A DNA stretch of 64,000 nucleotides. It comes from Curtobacterium guangdongense. Its GTDB lineage: Bacteria > Actinomycetota > Actinomycetes > Actinomycetales > Microbacteriaceae. The notes under the pieces are model-generated. The model worked only from the letters and a program-made list of their open reading frames with translations. It had not been told where the DNA came from and did no database searches. The stretch is from contig NZ_JBMPIT010000008.1 in assembly GCF_049341845.1 (NCBI RefSeq), forward strand, positions 124,001 to 188,000, in the 5' to 3' direction. Every line of letters starts with the position of its first letter. Within the stretch, counting starts at the first letter, position 1. Both the position numbers and the translations under genes were made by a program. This document shows, piece after piece, positions 1 through 6,967 of the stretch.

Positions 1-421
1 GCCGGACCAGCTCGAGCGCCTCAGGGGGCTCGACCTCGACGTAGGACGTCGTGACACCGGGGACCGCGGCCGCCATCGACGCGAGCACTGCGGGCACCAG
101 TGTCGACGAGGCGCTCGGGAAGCCCGCGATCCGGACGCGTCCGCGGGCGAGCCCCCCGACGGCGTCGAGGTCCTCCTGCGCAGCGGTCAGGGCGGCCTGC
201 ACGTGCAGCGCGTGGTCGGCCAGCACCTGTCCCGCCTCGGTCAGGGTCACGCCGCGAGCGCCCCGGAGCAGCAGCGCATGTCCGAGTCGCTGTTCGGCCC
301 GCTGCAGGAGCTGGCTGACGGCGGGCTGGCTGTACCCGAGTGTGGCGGCGGCGCCGGTGATCGACCCGGCGTCGGCGACGGCTCGGAGCGCGCGGAGCAG
401 CTGCGGGTCGAGATCGTCCAT
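1..421 (-). CDS. LysR-family transcriptional regulator (partial, C-terminus outside window)
   Basis: DNA-binding regulator of the LysR type. Only about the first 140 residues are in the window; the effector-binding domain runs off the left edge. The N-terminal helix-turn-helix is visible around residues 16-45 with the family pattern GSITGAAATLGYSQPAVSQL, then the conserved R-x-E-x-x-L-G stretch. I chose the ATG whose last base is 421, because a TAGCAT -10 hexamer ends 6 nt upstream, predicting a leaderless mRNA. It is divergent from the class V aminotransferase gene, the usual arrangement for a LysR regulator and its target; that functional link is inference. Ligand unknown. Confidence 0.9.
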   Translation of the reverse strand, partial: MDDLDPQLLRALRAVADAGSITGAAATLGYSQPAVSQLLQRAEQRLGHALLLRGARGVTLTEAGQVLADHALHVQAALTAAQEDLDAVGGLARGRVRIAGFPSASSTLVPAVLASMAAAVPGVTTSYVEVEPPEALELVR

Positions 422-435
422 AACGCAATGCTATG
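419..435. promoter_or_regulatory. Dyad and -10 in the LysR/aminotransferase divergent region
   Basis: The sequence is CATA-N9-TATG, a short dyad of the T-N11-A kind bound by LysR regulators. Its minus-strand part holds TAGCAT (428-433), a -10 hexamer 6 nt before the LysR ATG. If it is the autoregulatory site it overlaps the LysR start codon. Seen by eye; binding is inference. Confidence 0.4.
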
Positions 436-483
436 GCGAAGCAAACAGACCTGCCCTGGTGTGATGGATCGTCGCGCACGAGC

Positions 484-1518
484 ATGATCGGCATGGACTC
501 CTTCGTCGACGGCCACGGCTACCTCGCCGCCTGCACCGCCGGGCTCCCGACACGGGGGACCCTCGCGGCGATGCGCGCCGACCTCGACGAGTGGGGTGCC
601 GGCGGATCGAGTCCGATCCGGTACGGCGAGCTCGTCGAGGAGGGGCGAGCCCTGTTCGCGCAGATCGTCGGCGTCGATGCCAGCCGGGTCGCGACCGGCT
701 CGCAGACCTCCGCGATGACCGCGGTCGTCGCGTCATCGCTGCCGGACGGCGCCGAGGTCCTCGTCCCGGAGGGGGACTTCAGCTCCATCGTCTTCCCGTT
801 CCTCGCACAGGCGTACCGCGGGATCCACGTCCGGAGCGTCCCGCTCGCATCGCTGGCGGCGGCCGTCACCCACGACACCGCACTCGTCGCGTGGTCTGCG
901 GTGCAGTCGGCGACCGGCGCGGTCGCGGACAACGACGCCGTCGTGGCCGCCGCCCGTTCCGTCGGTGCGCGGACCCTCTGCGACCTCACCCAGGCTGCGG
1001 GGATCCTGCCGATCTCGGCCGCACCGTTCGACGTCACCGTCACCCACGCCTACAAGTGGCTCTGCGCGCCGCGCGGCGTCGCGTTCATGACGGTGGCGGC
1101 CGTCGCCCAGGAGTGGCTCCGCCCGGTCCAGGCCGGCTGGTACGCGGGCGAGGACGTCTGGTCCTCCTGCTACGGCCCCGCGATGCGGCTCGCCGACGAC
1201 GCCCGCCGGTTCGACGTGTCGCCGGCATGGCAGGCCTGGCCAGGTGCGGTCGCCGCCCTGCGGCACGTCGCGTCGCTCGACATGGACACGGTCTGGAGGC
1301 ACGGCACCGGTCTCGCGGACCAGCTGGCGGCCCGCCTCGGGGTCGCCGGGCAGTCGCAGGCCGTGATGACGGTGCCGGATCCGTCCGGCGCCGGGTTGGC
1401 GGCGCTGACCGCTGCGGGGATCACGGCATCCGGCAGGGCCGGACGACTCCGGCTCGCGTTCCACCACTGGAACGACGAGTCGGACGTGGACGCAGTGGCG
1501 GCGGTGCTGGGCCGTTAG
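484..1518 (+). CDS. Aminotransferase class V-fold PLP-dependent enzyme
   Basis: A pyridoxal-phosphate enzyme of the class V aminotransferase/cysteine desulfurase fold, about 344 residues. The PLP lysine is in VTHAYKWLCAPRG, preceded by the cofactor-binding CDLTQAAG. The frame opens at ATG 433, but that start would lie 12 bp from the LysR start and leave no promoter, so I prefer the ATG at 484 (MIGMDSF). ATG 493 is also possible. The substrate cannot be read from the sequence. The divergent LysR gene suggests substrate-responsive control. It ends 61 bp before glyS. Confidence 0.8.
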   Translation: MIGMDSFVDGHGYLAACTAGLPTRGTLAAMRADLDEWGAGGSSPIRYGELVEEGRALFAQIVGVDASRVATGSQTSAMTAVVASSLPDGAEVLVPEGDFSSIVFPFLAQAYRGIHVRSVPLASLAAAVTHDTALVAWSAVQSATGAVADNDAVVAAARSVGARTLCDLTQAAGILPISAAPFDVTVTHAYKWLCAPRGVAFMTVAAVAQEWLRPVQAGWYAGEDVWSSCYGPAMRLADDARRFDVSPAWQAWPGAVAALRHVASLDMDTVWRHGTGLADQLAARLGVAGQSQAVMTVPDPSGAGLAALTAAGITASGRAGRLRLAFHHWNDESDVDAVAAVLGR

Positions 1519-1521
1519 TCT

Positions 1522-1550
1522 TGCCCGGTACGTTTCTCACGAACCGGGCA
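1522..1550 (+). promoter_or_regulatory. Hairpin in the leader of the glycyl-tRNA synthetase gene
   Basis: TGCCCGGT at 1522-1529 pairs perfectly with ACCGGGCA at 1543-1550 around a 13-nt loop, between the aminotransferase stop and glyS. There is no T-run after it, so a weak terminator or a leader structure are both possible. I see no T-box signature. Confidence 0.35.
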
Positions 1551-1579
1551 CCCAGCTCGGCGACCTTACGGAGTTCTCC

Positions 1580-2965
1580 TTGGCTCAGCCCTCCCGTCTC
1601 GACTCGGTCATCGCCCTCGCCAAAGGCCGTGGGTTCGTCTTCCAGTCGGGTGAGATCTACGGCGGATCCCGCTCCGCTTGGGACTACGGGCCCCTCGGCG
1701 TCGAGCTGAAGGAGAACATCAAGCGCCAGTGGTGGCAGCGGTTCGTCCGCGGCCGCGGCGACATGGTCGGTCTCGACTCCGCCGTGATCCTGCCCCGTAA
1801 GGTGTGGGAGGCCTCCGGCCACGTCGCGACCTTCACCGACCCGCTCGTCGAGTGCCTGCACTGCCACCACCGCTTCCGCGAGGACCACCTGATCGAGGCC
1901 TTCGAGGCCAAGAAGAACCGTGCACCAGAGGGCGGCATGGCCGAGATCGCCTGCCCGAACTGCGGGACCCGCGGTCAGTGGACGGAGCCCCGCGAGTTCT
2001 CCGGGATGCTGAAGACCTACCTCGGCCCGGTCGAGTCCGAGGAGGGGCTGAACTTCCTCCGTCCCGAGACGGCGCAGGGCATCTTCACCGACTTCGCGCA
2101 GGTCGTCACGACCAGCCGCATGAAGCCCCCGTTCGGCATCGGTCAGGTCGGCAAGGCGTTCCGCAACGAGATCACGCCCGGGAACTTCATCTTCCGGACC
2201 CGCGAGTTCGAGCAGATGGAGATCGAGTACTTCGTCCCGCCGGCCGACGCCGAGACCCACTACGAGCAGTGGATCGCGGACTCGATCGCCTGGTACACGG
2301 ACCTCGGCATCGACCCCGAGAACCTCCGTCGCTTCGACGTGCCGGACGGCGAGCGTGCGCACTACTCCGACGCCACCGCGGACATCGAGTACCGCTTCGG
2401 GTTCCAGGGCTCGGAGTGGGGCGAGCTGATGGGTGTCGCGAACCGCACCGACTTCGACCTCAACAACCACATCGAGTCCTCCGGCAAGGACCTCCGGTAC
2501 TTCGACCAGGCCGCGAACGAGAAGTACGTCCCGTACGTCATCGAGCCGTCCTTCGGCCTGACGCGCGCGCTCATGGCGTTCCTGCTCGACGCGTACTACG
2601 AGGACGAGGCGCCGAACGCGAAGGGCGGCGTCGACAAGCGCACGGTCCTCCGCCTCGACCCGCGCCTCGCCCCGGTCAAGGCCGCGGTCCTGCCGCTGTC
2701 CCGCAACGAGCAGCTCTCGCCGGTCGCCCGCGGGCTCGCCGACGACCTGCGCAAGAACTGGAACGTCGACTTCGACGACGCCGGGGCGATCGGCCGCCGC
2801 TACCGTCGCCACGACGAGATCGGCACGCCGTTCTGCATCACGGTCGACTTCGACACGCTGGAGGACGAGGCCGTCACCGTCCGCGAACGGGACACCATGG
2901 CGCAGGAACGGGTCGCCCTCGACCAGCTGCAGGGCTACCTCGCGCAGCGCCTGGTCGGCGCATAG
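1580..2965 (+). CDS. glyS: Glycine--tRNA ligase
   Basis: Charges tRNA-Gly with glycine in the cytosol. The 461-residue single-chain alpha2 (eukaryote-like) form is the usual actinobacterial type. Near the N-terminus is SGEIYGGSRSAWDYGPLG, diagnostic for this class II synthetase. A zinc-type insert has Cys92/Cys95 (CLHC) and Cys125/Cys128 (CPNC). Later motifs are FRPETAQGIF, FRNEITPGNFIFRTREFEQM (motif 2) and the C-terminal anticodon-binding domain from about residue 355. The start is TTG at 1580 with GGAG 6 nt upstream; no ATG/GTG lies between it and the conserved N-terminus. A strong hairpin follows the stop. Confidence 0.97.
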   Translation: MAQPSRLDSVIALAKGRGFVFQSGEIYGGSRSAWDYGPLGVELKENIKRQWWQRFVRGRGDMVGLDSAVILPRKVWEASGHVATFTDPLVECLHCHHRFREDHLIEAFEAKKNRAPEGGMAEIACPNCGTRGQWTEPREFSGMLKTYLGPVESEEGLNFLRPETAQGIFTDFAQVVTTSRMKPPFGIGQVGKAFRNEITPGNFIFRTREFEQMEIEYFVPPADAETHYEQWIADSIAWYTDLGIDPENLRRFDVPDGERAHYSDATADIEYRFGFQGSEWGELMGVANRTDFDLNNHIESSGKDLRYFDQAANEKYVPYVIEPSFGLTRALMAFLLDAYYEDEAPNAKGGVDKRTVLRLDPRLAPVKAAVLPLSRNEQLSPVARGLADDLRKNWNVDFDDAGAIGRRYRRHDEIGTPFCITVDFDTLEDEAVTVRERDTMAQERVALDQLQGYLAQRLVGA

Positions 2966-2980
2966 GGACCAGTACCACTG

Positions 2981-3027
2981 ACGCGGTCGACTCCGGGAAT
3001 GCTCCGGAGTCGGCCGCGTTGTCGTTC
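2981..3027 (+). terminator. Rho-independent-like terminator after glyS
   Basis: A 16-bp stem (2981-2996 with 3004-3019, one G-U pair) encloses a 7-nt loop and is followed by TTGTCGTT. It separates glyS from the DsbA-like gene, whose start is only 12 bp further. Confidence 0.7.
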
Positions 3028-3030
3028 AGC

Positions 3031-3768
3031 ATGAGCAACGACAGCGTGAAGGTCGATGTCTGGTCCGACATCGCGTGCCCCTGGTGTTACATCGGCAAGC
3101 GGAAGTTCGAAGCGGGCGTCAACGCATTCGGTGCCGGACCCGATGGGCACAGCGTCGAGGTCGAGTACCACTCCTTCGAACTGAGCCCGGACACCCCGGT
3201 GGACTTCGAGGGCACCGAGGCCGAGTTCCTCTCCCGACACAAGGGCATGCCCGTCGACCAGGCGCAGCAGATGCTCGACCAGGTCACCGGGATCGCCGCG
3301 TCCGTCGGGCTCGACTACGACTTCGACTCGATGCACCACACCAACACCGTGAAGGCGCACCAGGTCATCCACCTGGCGAAGCAGCACGGCAAGCAGCTCG
3401 AGATGGTGGAGCGGCTCTTCGCGGCGTACTTCGAACGCGGGGAGCACGTCGGACAGGAGTCCTCGTTGGCCGACCTGGCCGCCGAGGTCGGGCTCGACCG
3501 TGACGAGGTGCTGGCGACCCTGCGCGACGACGCCAAGCTCGCCGACGTCCGTGCCGACCAGGCGCAGGCCCAGGCGTACGGCATCAACGGCGTGCCGTTC
3601 TTCGTGATCGACGGCAAGTACGGCGTCTCCGGCGCGCAGGACCCCGCGGCCTTCGAGCAGGTGCTCCGCCAGGTCGTCGCGCTGCGGACGTCGACGCCGG
3701 AGGAGGTGGCCGCGGCGGCCGAGCGTGCTGCGGACGACGCGAGCGCGGACGTGGAGGCGACCCGATGA
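3031..3768 (+). CDS. DsbA family oxidoreductase (FrnE-like)
   Basis: A 245-residue cytosolic thioredoxin-fold protein of the DsbA/FrnE group, thought to carry out thiol-disulfide exchange. The redox motif CPWC is at Cys16-Cys19 (SDIACPWCYIGKRKF) and the cis-Pro loop is GINGVPFFVIDG near residue 190. The helical insert between is the expected size. There is no signal peptide, as usual for actinobacterial FrnE-like proteins. I chose ATG 3031 because it starts immediately before the first beta-strand; the longer frame upstream overlaps glyS and is not real. It overlaps the next ORF by 4 bp (ATGA). The Ala/Glu-rich C-terminal tail is unremarkable. Confidence 0.9.
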   Translation: MSNDSVKVDVWSDIACPWCYIGKRKFEAGVNAFGAGPDGHSVEVEYHSFELSPDTPVDFEGTEAEFLSRHKGMPVDQAQQMLDQVTGIAASVGLDYDFDSMHHTNTVKAHQVIHLAKQHGKQLEMVERLFAAYFERGEHVGQESSLADLAAEVGLDRDEVLATLRDDAKLADVRADQAQAQAYGINGVPFFVIDGKYGVSGAQDPAAFEQVLRQVVALRTSTPEEVAAAAERAADDASADVEATR

Positions 3769-3932
3769 CGGACCTCGACGTGCGCTCGCAGGCCGCGCCG
3801 AGCCTCCAGGCCGTGCCGGGGCTGCAGGCCGTGCCGGGGCTGCAGCCCCTGCTGGCGGACGCCGTGGTGTGCGACGGTGACTCGTGCTTGGTCCCCGGTG
3901 CCGAGGGCGACTGGTCAGAGGTACCCGACTAG
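3765..3932 (+). CDS. Small coupled ORF, 55 residues, with paired cysteines
   Basis: It begins at an ATG that overlaps the stop of the DsbA-like gene (ATGA), so translation is probably coupled. The peptide has a tandem LQAVPG, LQAVPG, LQPLL segment (residues about 14-30), encoded by an 18-bp direct repeat, and then CDGDSC (two Cys five residues apart) followed by VPGAEGDW. The C-terminus is acidic. I do not recognise a family. The two cysteines next to a thiol-disulfide oxidoreductase suggest a substrate or partner, which is inference. It could also be non-functional read-on; the only support is the overlap and uninterrupted frame. Confidence 0.5.
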   Translation: MTDLDVRSQAAPSLQAVPGLQAVPGLQPLLADAVVCDGDSCLVPGAEGDWSEVPD

Positions 3933-3933
3933 C

Positions 3934-4416
3934 TCAGCGCTGGGGTTCCTCGTCGGTGATGTCGGCGACCGTCGCGCCGTAGGCCGCGATCAGGTCGTCG
4001 GCGTCCACGAACGCGCTCGCACCGTGGCGGCCGGCGCCGAGTGCGACGCGACGGCCGACGATGCGTTCGTCGGCGAAGACCGGCAGGTCGCCCGTCGCGC
4101 CGATCGGGGTGATCGTGCCGCGTTCGTATCCGGACGCCTGCAGCGCGGTCGCGGCGTCGGGCATCGAGAGCTTGTTCACGCCGACGAGCGCGCGGAGCTT
4201 CTTCCACGCGATGCTCCGGCCGCCGGGGACGAGTGCGAGGACGAAGTCGCCGTCGTGGCGCTTGACGACGAGGGTCTTGACGATGTCGCCCGGGGTGATG
4301 CCGAGCAGGTCTGCCGCCTCGGCGAGGGAGTTCGCGGCCGGGCGTTCGACCACCTCGACCCGGAGTCCGCGGGCTGCGGCGTCGGCGTCGAATCGGGCGA
4401 TGGCATCGGTCGTCAT
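3934..4416 (-). CDS. YbaK/EbsC-type aminoacyl-tRNA deacylase
   Basis: A 160-residue single-domain protein of the YbaK/ProX editing family, which hydrolyses mischarged aminoacyl-tRNA (typically Cys-tRNA-Pro). Visible family features are ITPGDIVKTLVVKRHDGDFV, the invariant Lys in that segment, GVNKLSMPDA and TGDLPVFADERI. It is convergent with the small ORF before it (stops 2 bp apart) and divergent from dusB. The minus-strand -10 TAGCGT (4424-4429) ends 7 nt before the ATG, so the mRNA is probably leaderless. Exact tRNA substrate unknown. Confidence 0.88.
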   Translation of the reverse strand: MTTDAIARFDADAAARGLRVEVVERPAANSLAEAADLLGITPGDIVKTLVVKRHDGDFVLALVPGGRSIAWKKLRALVGVNKLSMPDAATALQASGYERGTITPIGATGDLPVFADERIVGRRVALGAGRHGASAFVDADDLIAAYGATVADITDEEPQR

Positions 4417-4423
4417 GTGGAGA

Positions 4424-4429
4424 ACGCTA
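4424..4429 (-). promoter_or_regulatory. -10 element of the YbaK-type gene (leaderless)
   Basis: TAGCGT on the minus strand, 7 nt before the ATG. Confidence 0.55.
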
Positions 4430-4463
4430 CCGGCGCGCGCCGACGTGGGAGAATGGAGCCCGT

Positions 4464-5618
4464 ATGACGATCACACAAGCCCCCCGGAAGCCCCTGCGCA
4501 TCGGCCCGATCGAGGTCGACGTGCCCGTCGTGCTCGCGCCGATGGCGGGCATCACGAACATGGCGTACCGCCGGCTCTGTCGTGAGTACGGAGCCGGGCT
4601 GTACGTCTGCGAGATGATCACCTCCCGTGCCCTCGTCGAGCGCACGCCGGTGTCGATGCAGCTCATCCAGCACCACGAGTCCGAGACCCCTCGGTCCATC
4701 CAGCTCTACGGCGTCGAGCCGAACACCGTGGCCGAAGCGGCGACGATCCTGGTGGGTGAGGACCGTGCCGACCACATCGACCTGAACTTCGGGTGCCCGG
4801 TGCCGAAGGTCACGCGCAAGGGCGGGGGCGCGGCGCTGCCGTGGAAGACCGAGCTGTTCAAGGAGCTCGTCACCAAGACCGTCCGTGCCGCCGGTGACGT
4901 CCCGGTCACCGTGAAGATGCGCAAGGGCATCGACGCCGACCACCTCACCTACATCGACGCCGCCCGCATCGCGCGCGACGCCGGTGTCGCCGCGGTCTCG
5001 CTGCACGCCCGCACCGCGAACGAGCACTACTCCGGCGAAGCCGACTGGTCGGCGATCGCGACGCTCAAGGAAGCCGTCACCGACATCCCGGTCCTCGGCA
5101 ACGGCGACATCTGGTCCGCTGCCGACGCGCTCCGCATGGTCGACGAGACCGGCTGCGACGGTGTCGTCGTCGGGCGTGGGTGCCTCGGCCGGCCGTGGCT
5201 GTTCGGTGACCTCGCGGCGGCGTTCCGCGGCGAGGGCCTCCGGTACATGCCGTCCCTCGGGGAGGTCGCGGTCGGGTTCCGTCGGCACGCCGAACTGCTC
5301 GTCGAGTTCTTCGGGTCCGAAGAGCACGGATGCCGGGACATCCGGAAGCACGTCGCCTGGTACTTCAAGGGGTACCCGATCGGCGGTGACGTCCGGTCCG
5401 GGCTCGCGATGGCGTCCCGCCTGCAGGAGATCGACGACCTGCTCGGACAGCTCGACCACGACGCGCCGTACCCGGGTGCCGACGCCGAAGGTCCCCGTGG
5501 TCGCGCCGGACACCCCAAGCGCACGGCCCTGCCCGACCGCTGGCTCGAGAGCCGCGACGTCGACGCCGAGTTCCGCAAGGTCCTCGCCGCCGCCGAGCTG
5601 CACCACAGCGGCGGATGA
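4464..5618 (+). CDS. dusB: tRNA dihydrouridine synthase
   Basis: An FMN enzyme that reduces uridines in the tRNA D-loop with NADPH. The 384 residues contain LAPMAGITNMAYRRL at the start of the TIM barrel, the catalytic cysteine in LNFGCPVPKVTRKGGG (Cys111), VTVKMRKG, SLHART and GNGDIWSA. Its length is typical of the actinobacterial DusB form, with a helical C-terminal tRNA-binding domain (GCRDIRKHVAWYFKG). It overlaps dgt by 4 bp (ATGA). The dusB-dgt-dnaG order is common in Actinobacteria. Upstream GGAG lies about 6 nt before the ATG. Confidence 0.95.
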   Translation: MTITQAPRKPLRIGPIEVDVPVVLAPMAGITNMAYRRLCREYGAGLYVCEMITSRALVERTPVSMQLIQHHESETPRSIQLYGVEPNTVAEAATILVGEDRADHIDLNFGCPVPKVTRKGGGAALPWKTELFKELVTKTVRAAGDVPVTVKMRKGIDADHLTYIDAARIARDAGVAAVSLHARTANEHYSGEADWSAIATLKEAVTDIPVLGNGDIWSAADALRMVDETGCDGVVVGRGCLGRPWLFGDLAAAFRGEGLRYMPSLGEVAVGFRRHAELLVEFFGSEEHGCRDIRKHVAWYFKGYPIGGDVRSGLAMASRLQEIDDLLGQLDHDAPYPGADAEGPRGRAGHPKRTALPDRWLESRDVDAEFRKVLAAAELHHSGG

Positions 5619-6895
5619 GCGCCACGAGCTCGTACGGGCCGGCCGACGCGGAACGCTGGCTGCCCGAGGAACACGGCAACCGCCGCAGCGACTTCGCCCG
5701 TGACCGCGCCCGGCTGCTGCACTCCAGTGCGCTCCGCCGACTCGCGGCCAAGACCCAGGTGCTGAGCCCGACGACCGGTCTCGACTTCGCCCGCAACCGC
5801 CTGACGCACTCGCTCGAGGTCGCGCAGGTCGGGCGGGAACTCGCCGACTCACTCGGCCTCGACCCGGACGTCGTGGACACCGCCTGCCTGGCGCACGACA
5901 TCGGCCACCCGCCCTTCGGCCACAACGGCGAGACCGCCGTGAACGCCTGGGCCGCCGGCATCGGTGGCTTCGAGGGGAACGCACAGACCCTCCGGTTGCT
6001 GACCCGACTCGAGCCGAAGGTCTACGGCGACGACGACCGTGCGTACGGCCTGAACCTCACCAGGGCCTCACTCGACGCCTCGTGCAAGTATCCGTGGCCG
6101 GCGTCCCAGGGTGTCGCCGAGTCGTCGTCCGGACGCACCAAGTTCGGCTTCTACGACGACGACCACGACGCCTTCGAGTGGCTCCGAGCGGGCGCTCCCC
6201 GTCGGCAGCGCTGCATCGAGGCGCAGGTGATGGACCTGTCCGACGACATCGCGTACTCCGTGCACGACTTCGAGGACGCCGTCGTCGCCGGGTTCATCGA
6301 CGTCGCCGCGCTGGGGGACCGCGTCGGCGAGAACGACATCGTGTCCGCCATGCACGCCTGGGTGGGGGACGACCTCAGTCGCGACGAGCTGCTCGAGGCG
6401 TTCGACCGACTGCGATCGCTGCCGCTGTGGATGACCTCGTACGACGGCTCCCGGCGGGACGCCGCCCGCCTGAAGAACCTGACCTCGCAGCTCATCGGTC
6501 GGTTCGCCAGGACGGCCACCACGGCGACCCGCCAGGCGTACGCGTCCGGCTCGCTCGTCCGGTTCGCCGCGTCGGTGGTCACGCCGCCGGAGATCATCGG
6601 CGAGATCGCCGTGCTCAAGGGGATCGTCGCCGCGTTCGTGATGACCCACGGCGACCGGCAGCCCGTGTACGAGGACCAGCGGCGGATCCTCACCGAGCTG
6701 CTCGACGCGATCGCCGACCGTGGCGTGTCCGCGCTCGAGCCGGGCTTCGCCGCCGACTGGCGTGGTGCGCGTGACGACGCTGCACGACTGCGTGCCGTCG
6801 TCGACCAGGTCGCGAGCCTGACCGACCAGGGCGCACTGGCATGGCACCGGCGTCTCGTCGTCGGCGATCGGGAAGCCGTCCACATCCCCGTCTGA
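5615..6895 (+). CDS. dgt: Deoxyguanosinetriphosphate triphosphohydrolase
   Basis: Hydrolyses dGTP to deoxyguanosine and triphosphate, shaping the dNTP pool. It is a 426-residue HD-domain protein. Metal ligands are visible at His65 (NRLTHSLEVAQVG), the His94-Asp95 pair with His98 (CLAHDIGHPPFGHNGE), and the later Asp in VMDLSDDIAYSVHDFED. The start ATG overlaps the dusB stop. The short-form length fits the actinobacterial single-polypeptide enzyme. Placement immediately before dnaG links nucleotide supply to replication. Confidence 0.95.
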   Translation: MSATSSYGPADAERWLPEEHGNRRSDFARDRARLLHSSALRRLAAKTQVLSPTTGLDFARNRLTHSLEVAQVGRELADSLGLDPDVVDTACLAHDIGHPPFGHNGETAVNAWAAGIGGFEGNAQTLRLLTRLEPKVYGDDDRAYGLNLTRASLDASCKYPWPASQGVAESSSGRTKFGFYDDDHDAFEWLRAGAPRRQRCIEAQVMDLSDDIAYSVHDFEDAVVAGFIDVAALGDRVGENDIVSAMHAWVGDDLSRDELLEAFDRLRSLPLWMTSYDGSRRDAARLKNLTSQLIGRFARTATTATRQAYASGSLVRFAASVVTPPEIIGEIAVLKGIVAAFVMTHGDRQPVYEDQRRILTELLDAIADRGVSALEPGFAADWRGARDDAARLRAVVDQVASLTDQGALAWHRRLVVGDREAVHIPV

Positions 6896-6955
6896 GCGGT
6901 CCGTGCGGCTGTGCACGGCTCGTGCTGCGCGGTCGGCGCGGTCGGTCCGGCGAAC

Positions 6956-6961
6956 TAGGAT
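6956..6961 (+). promoter_or_regulatory. -10 element of dnaG (leaderless)
   Basis: TAGGAT ends 6 nt before the GTG start, so transcription would begin at or next to the start codon. The -35 region is not recognisable. Confidence 0.55.
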
Positions 6962-6967
6962 CGAGGG

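Noticed and set aside
1522..1580. T-box riboswitch before glyS
   Set aside because: The leader is far too short and lacks the T-box consensus; only a simple hairpin is present.
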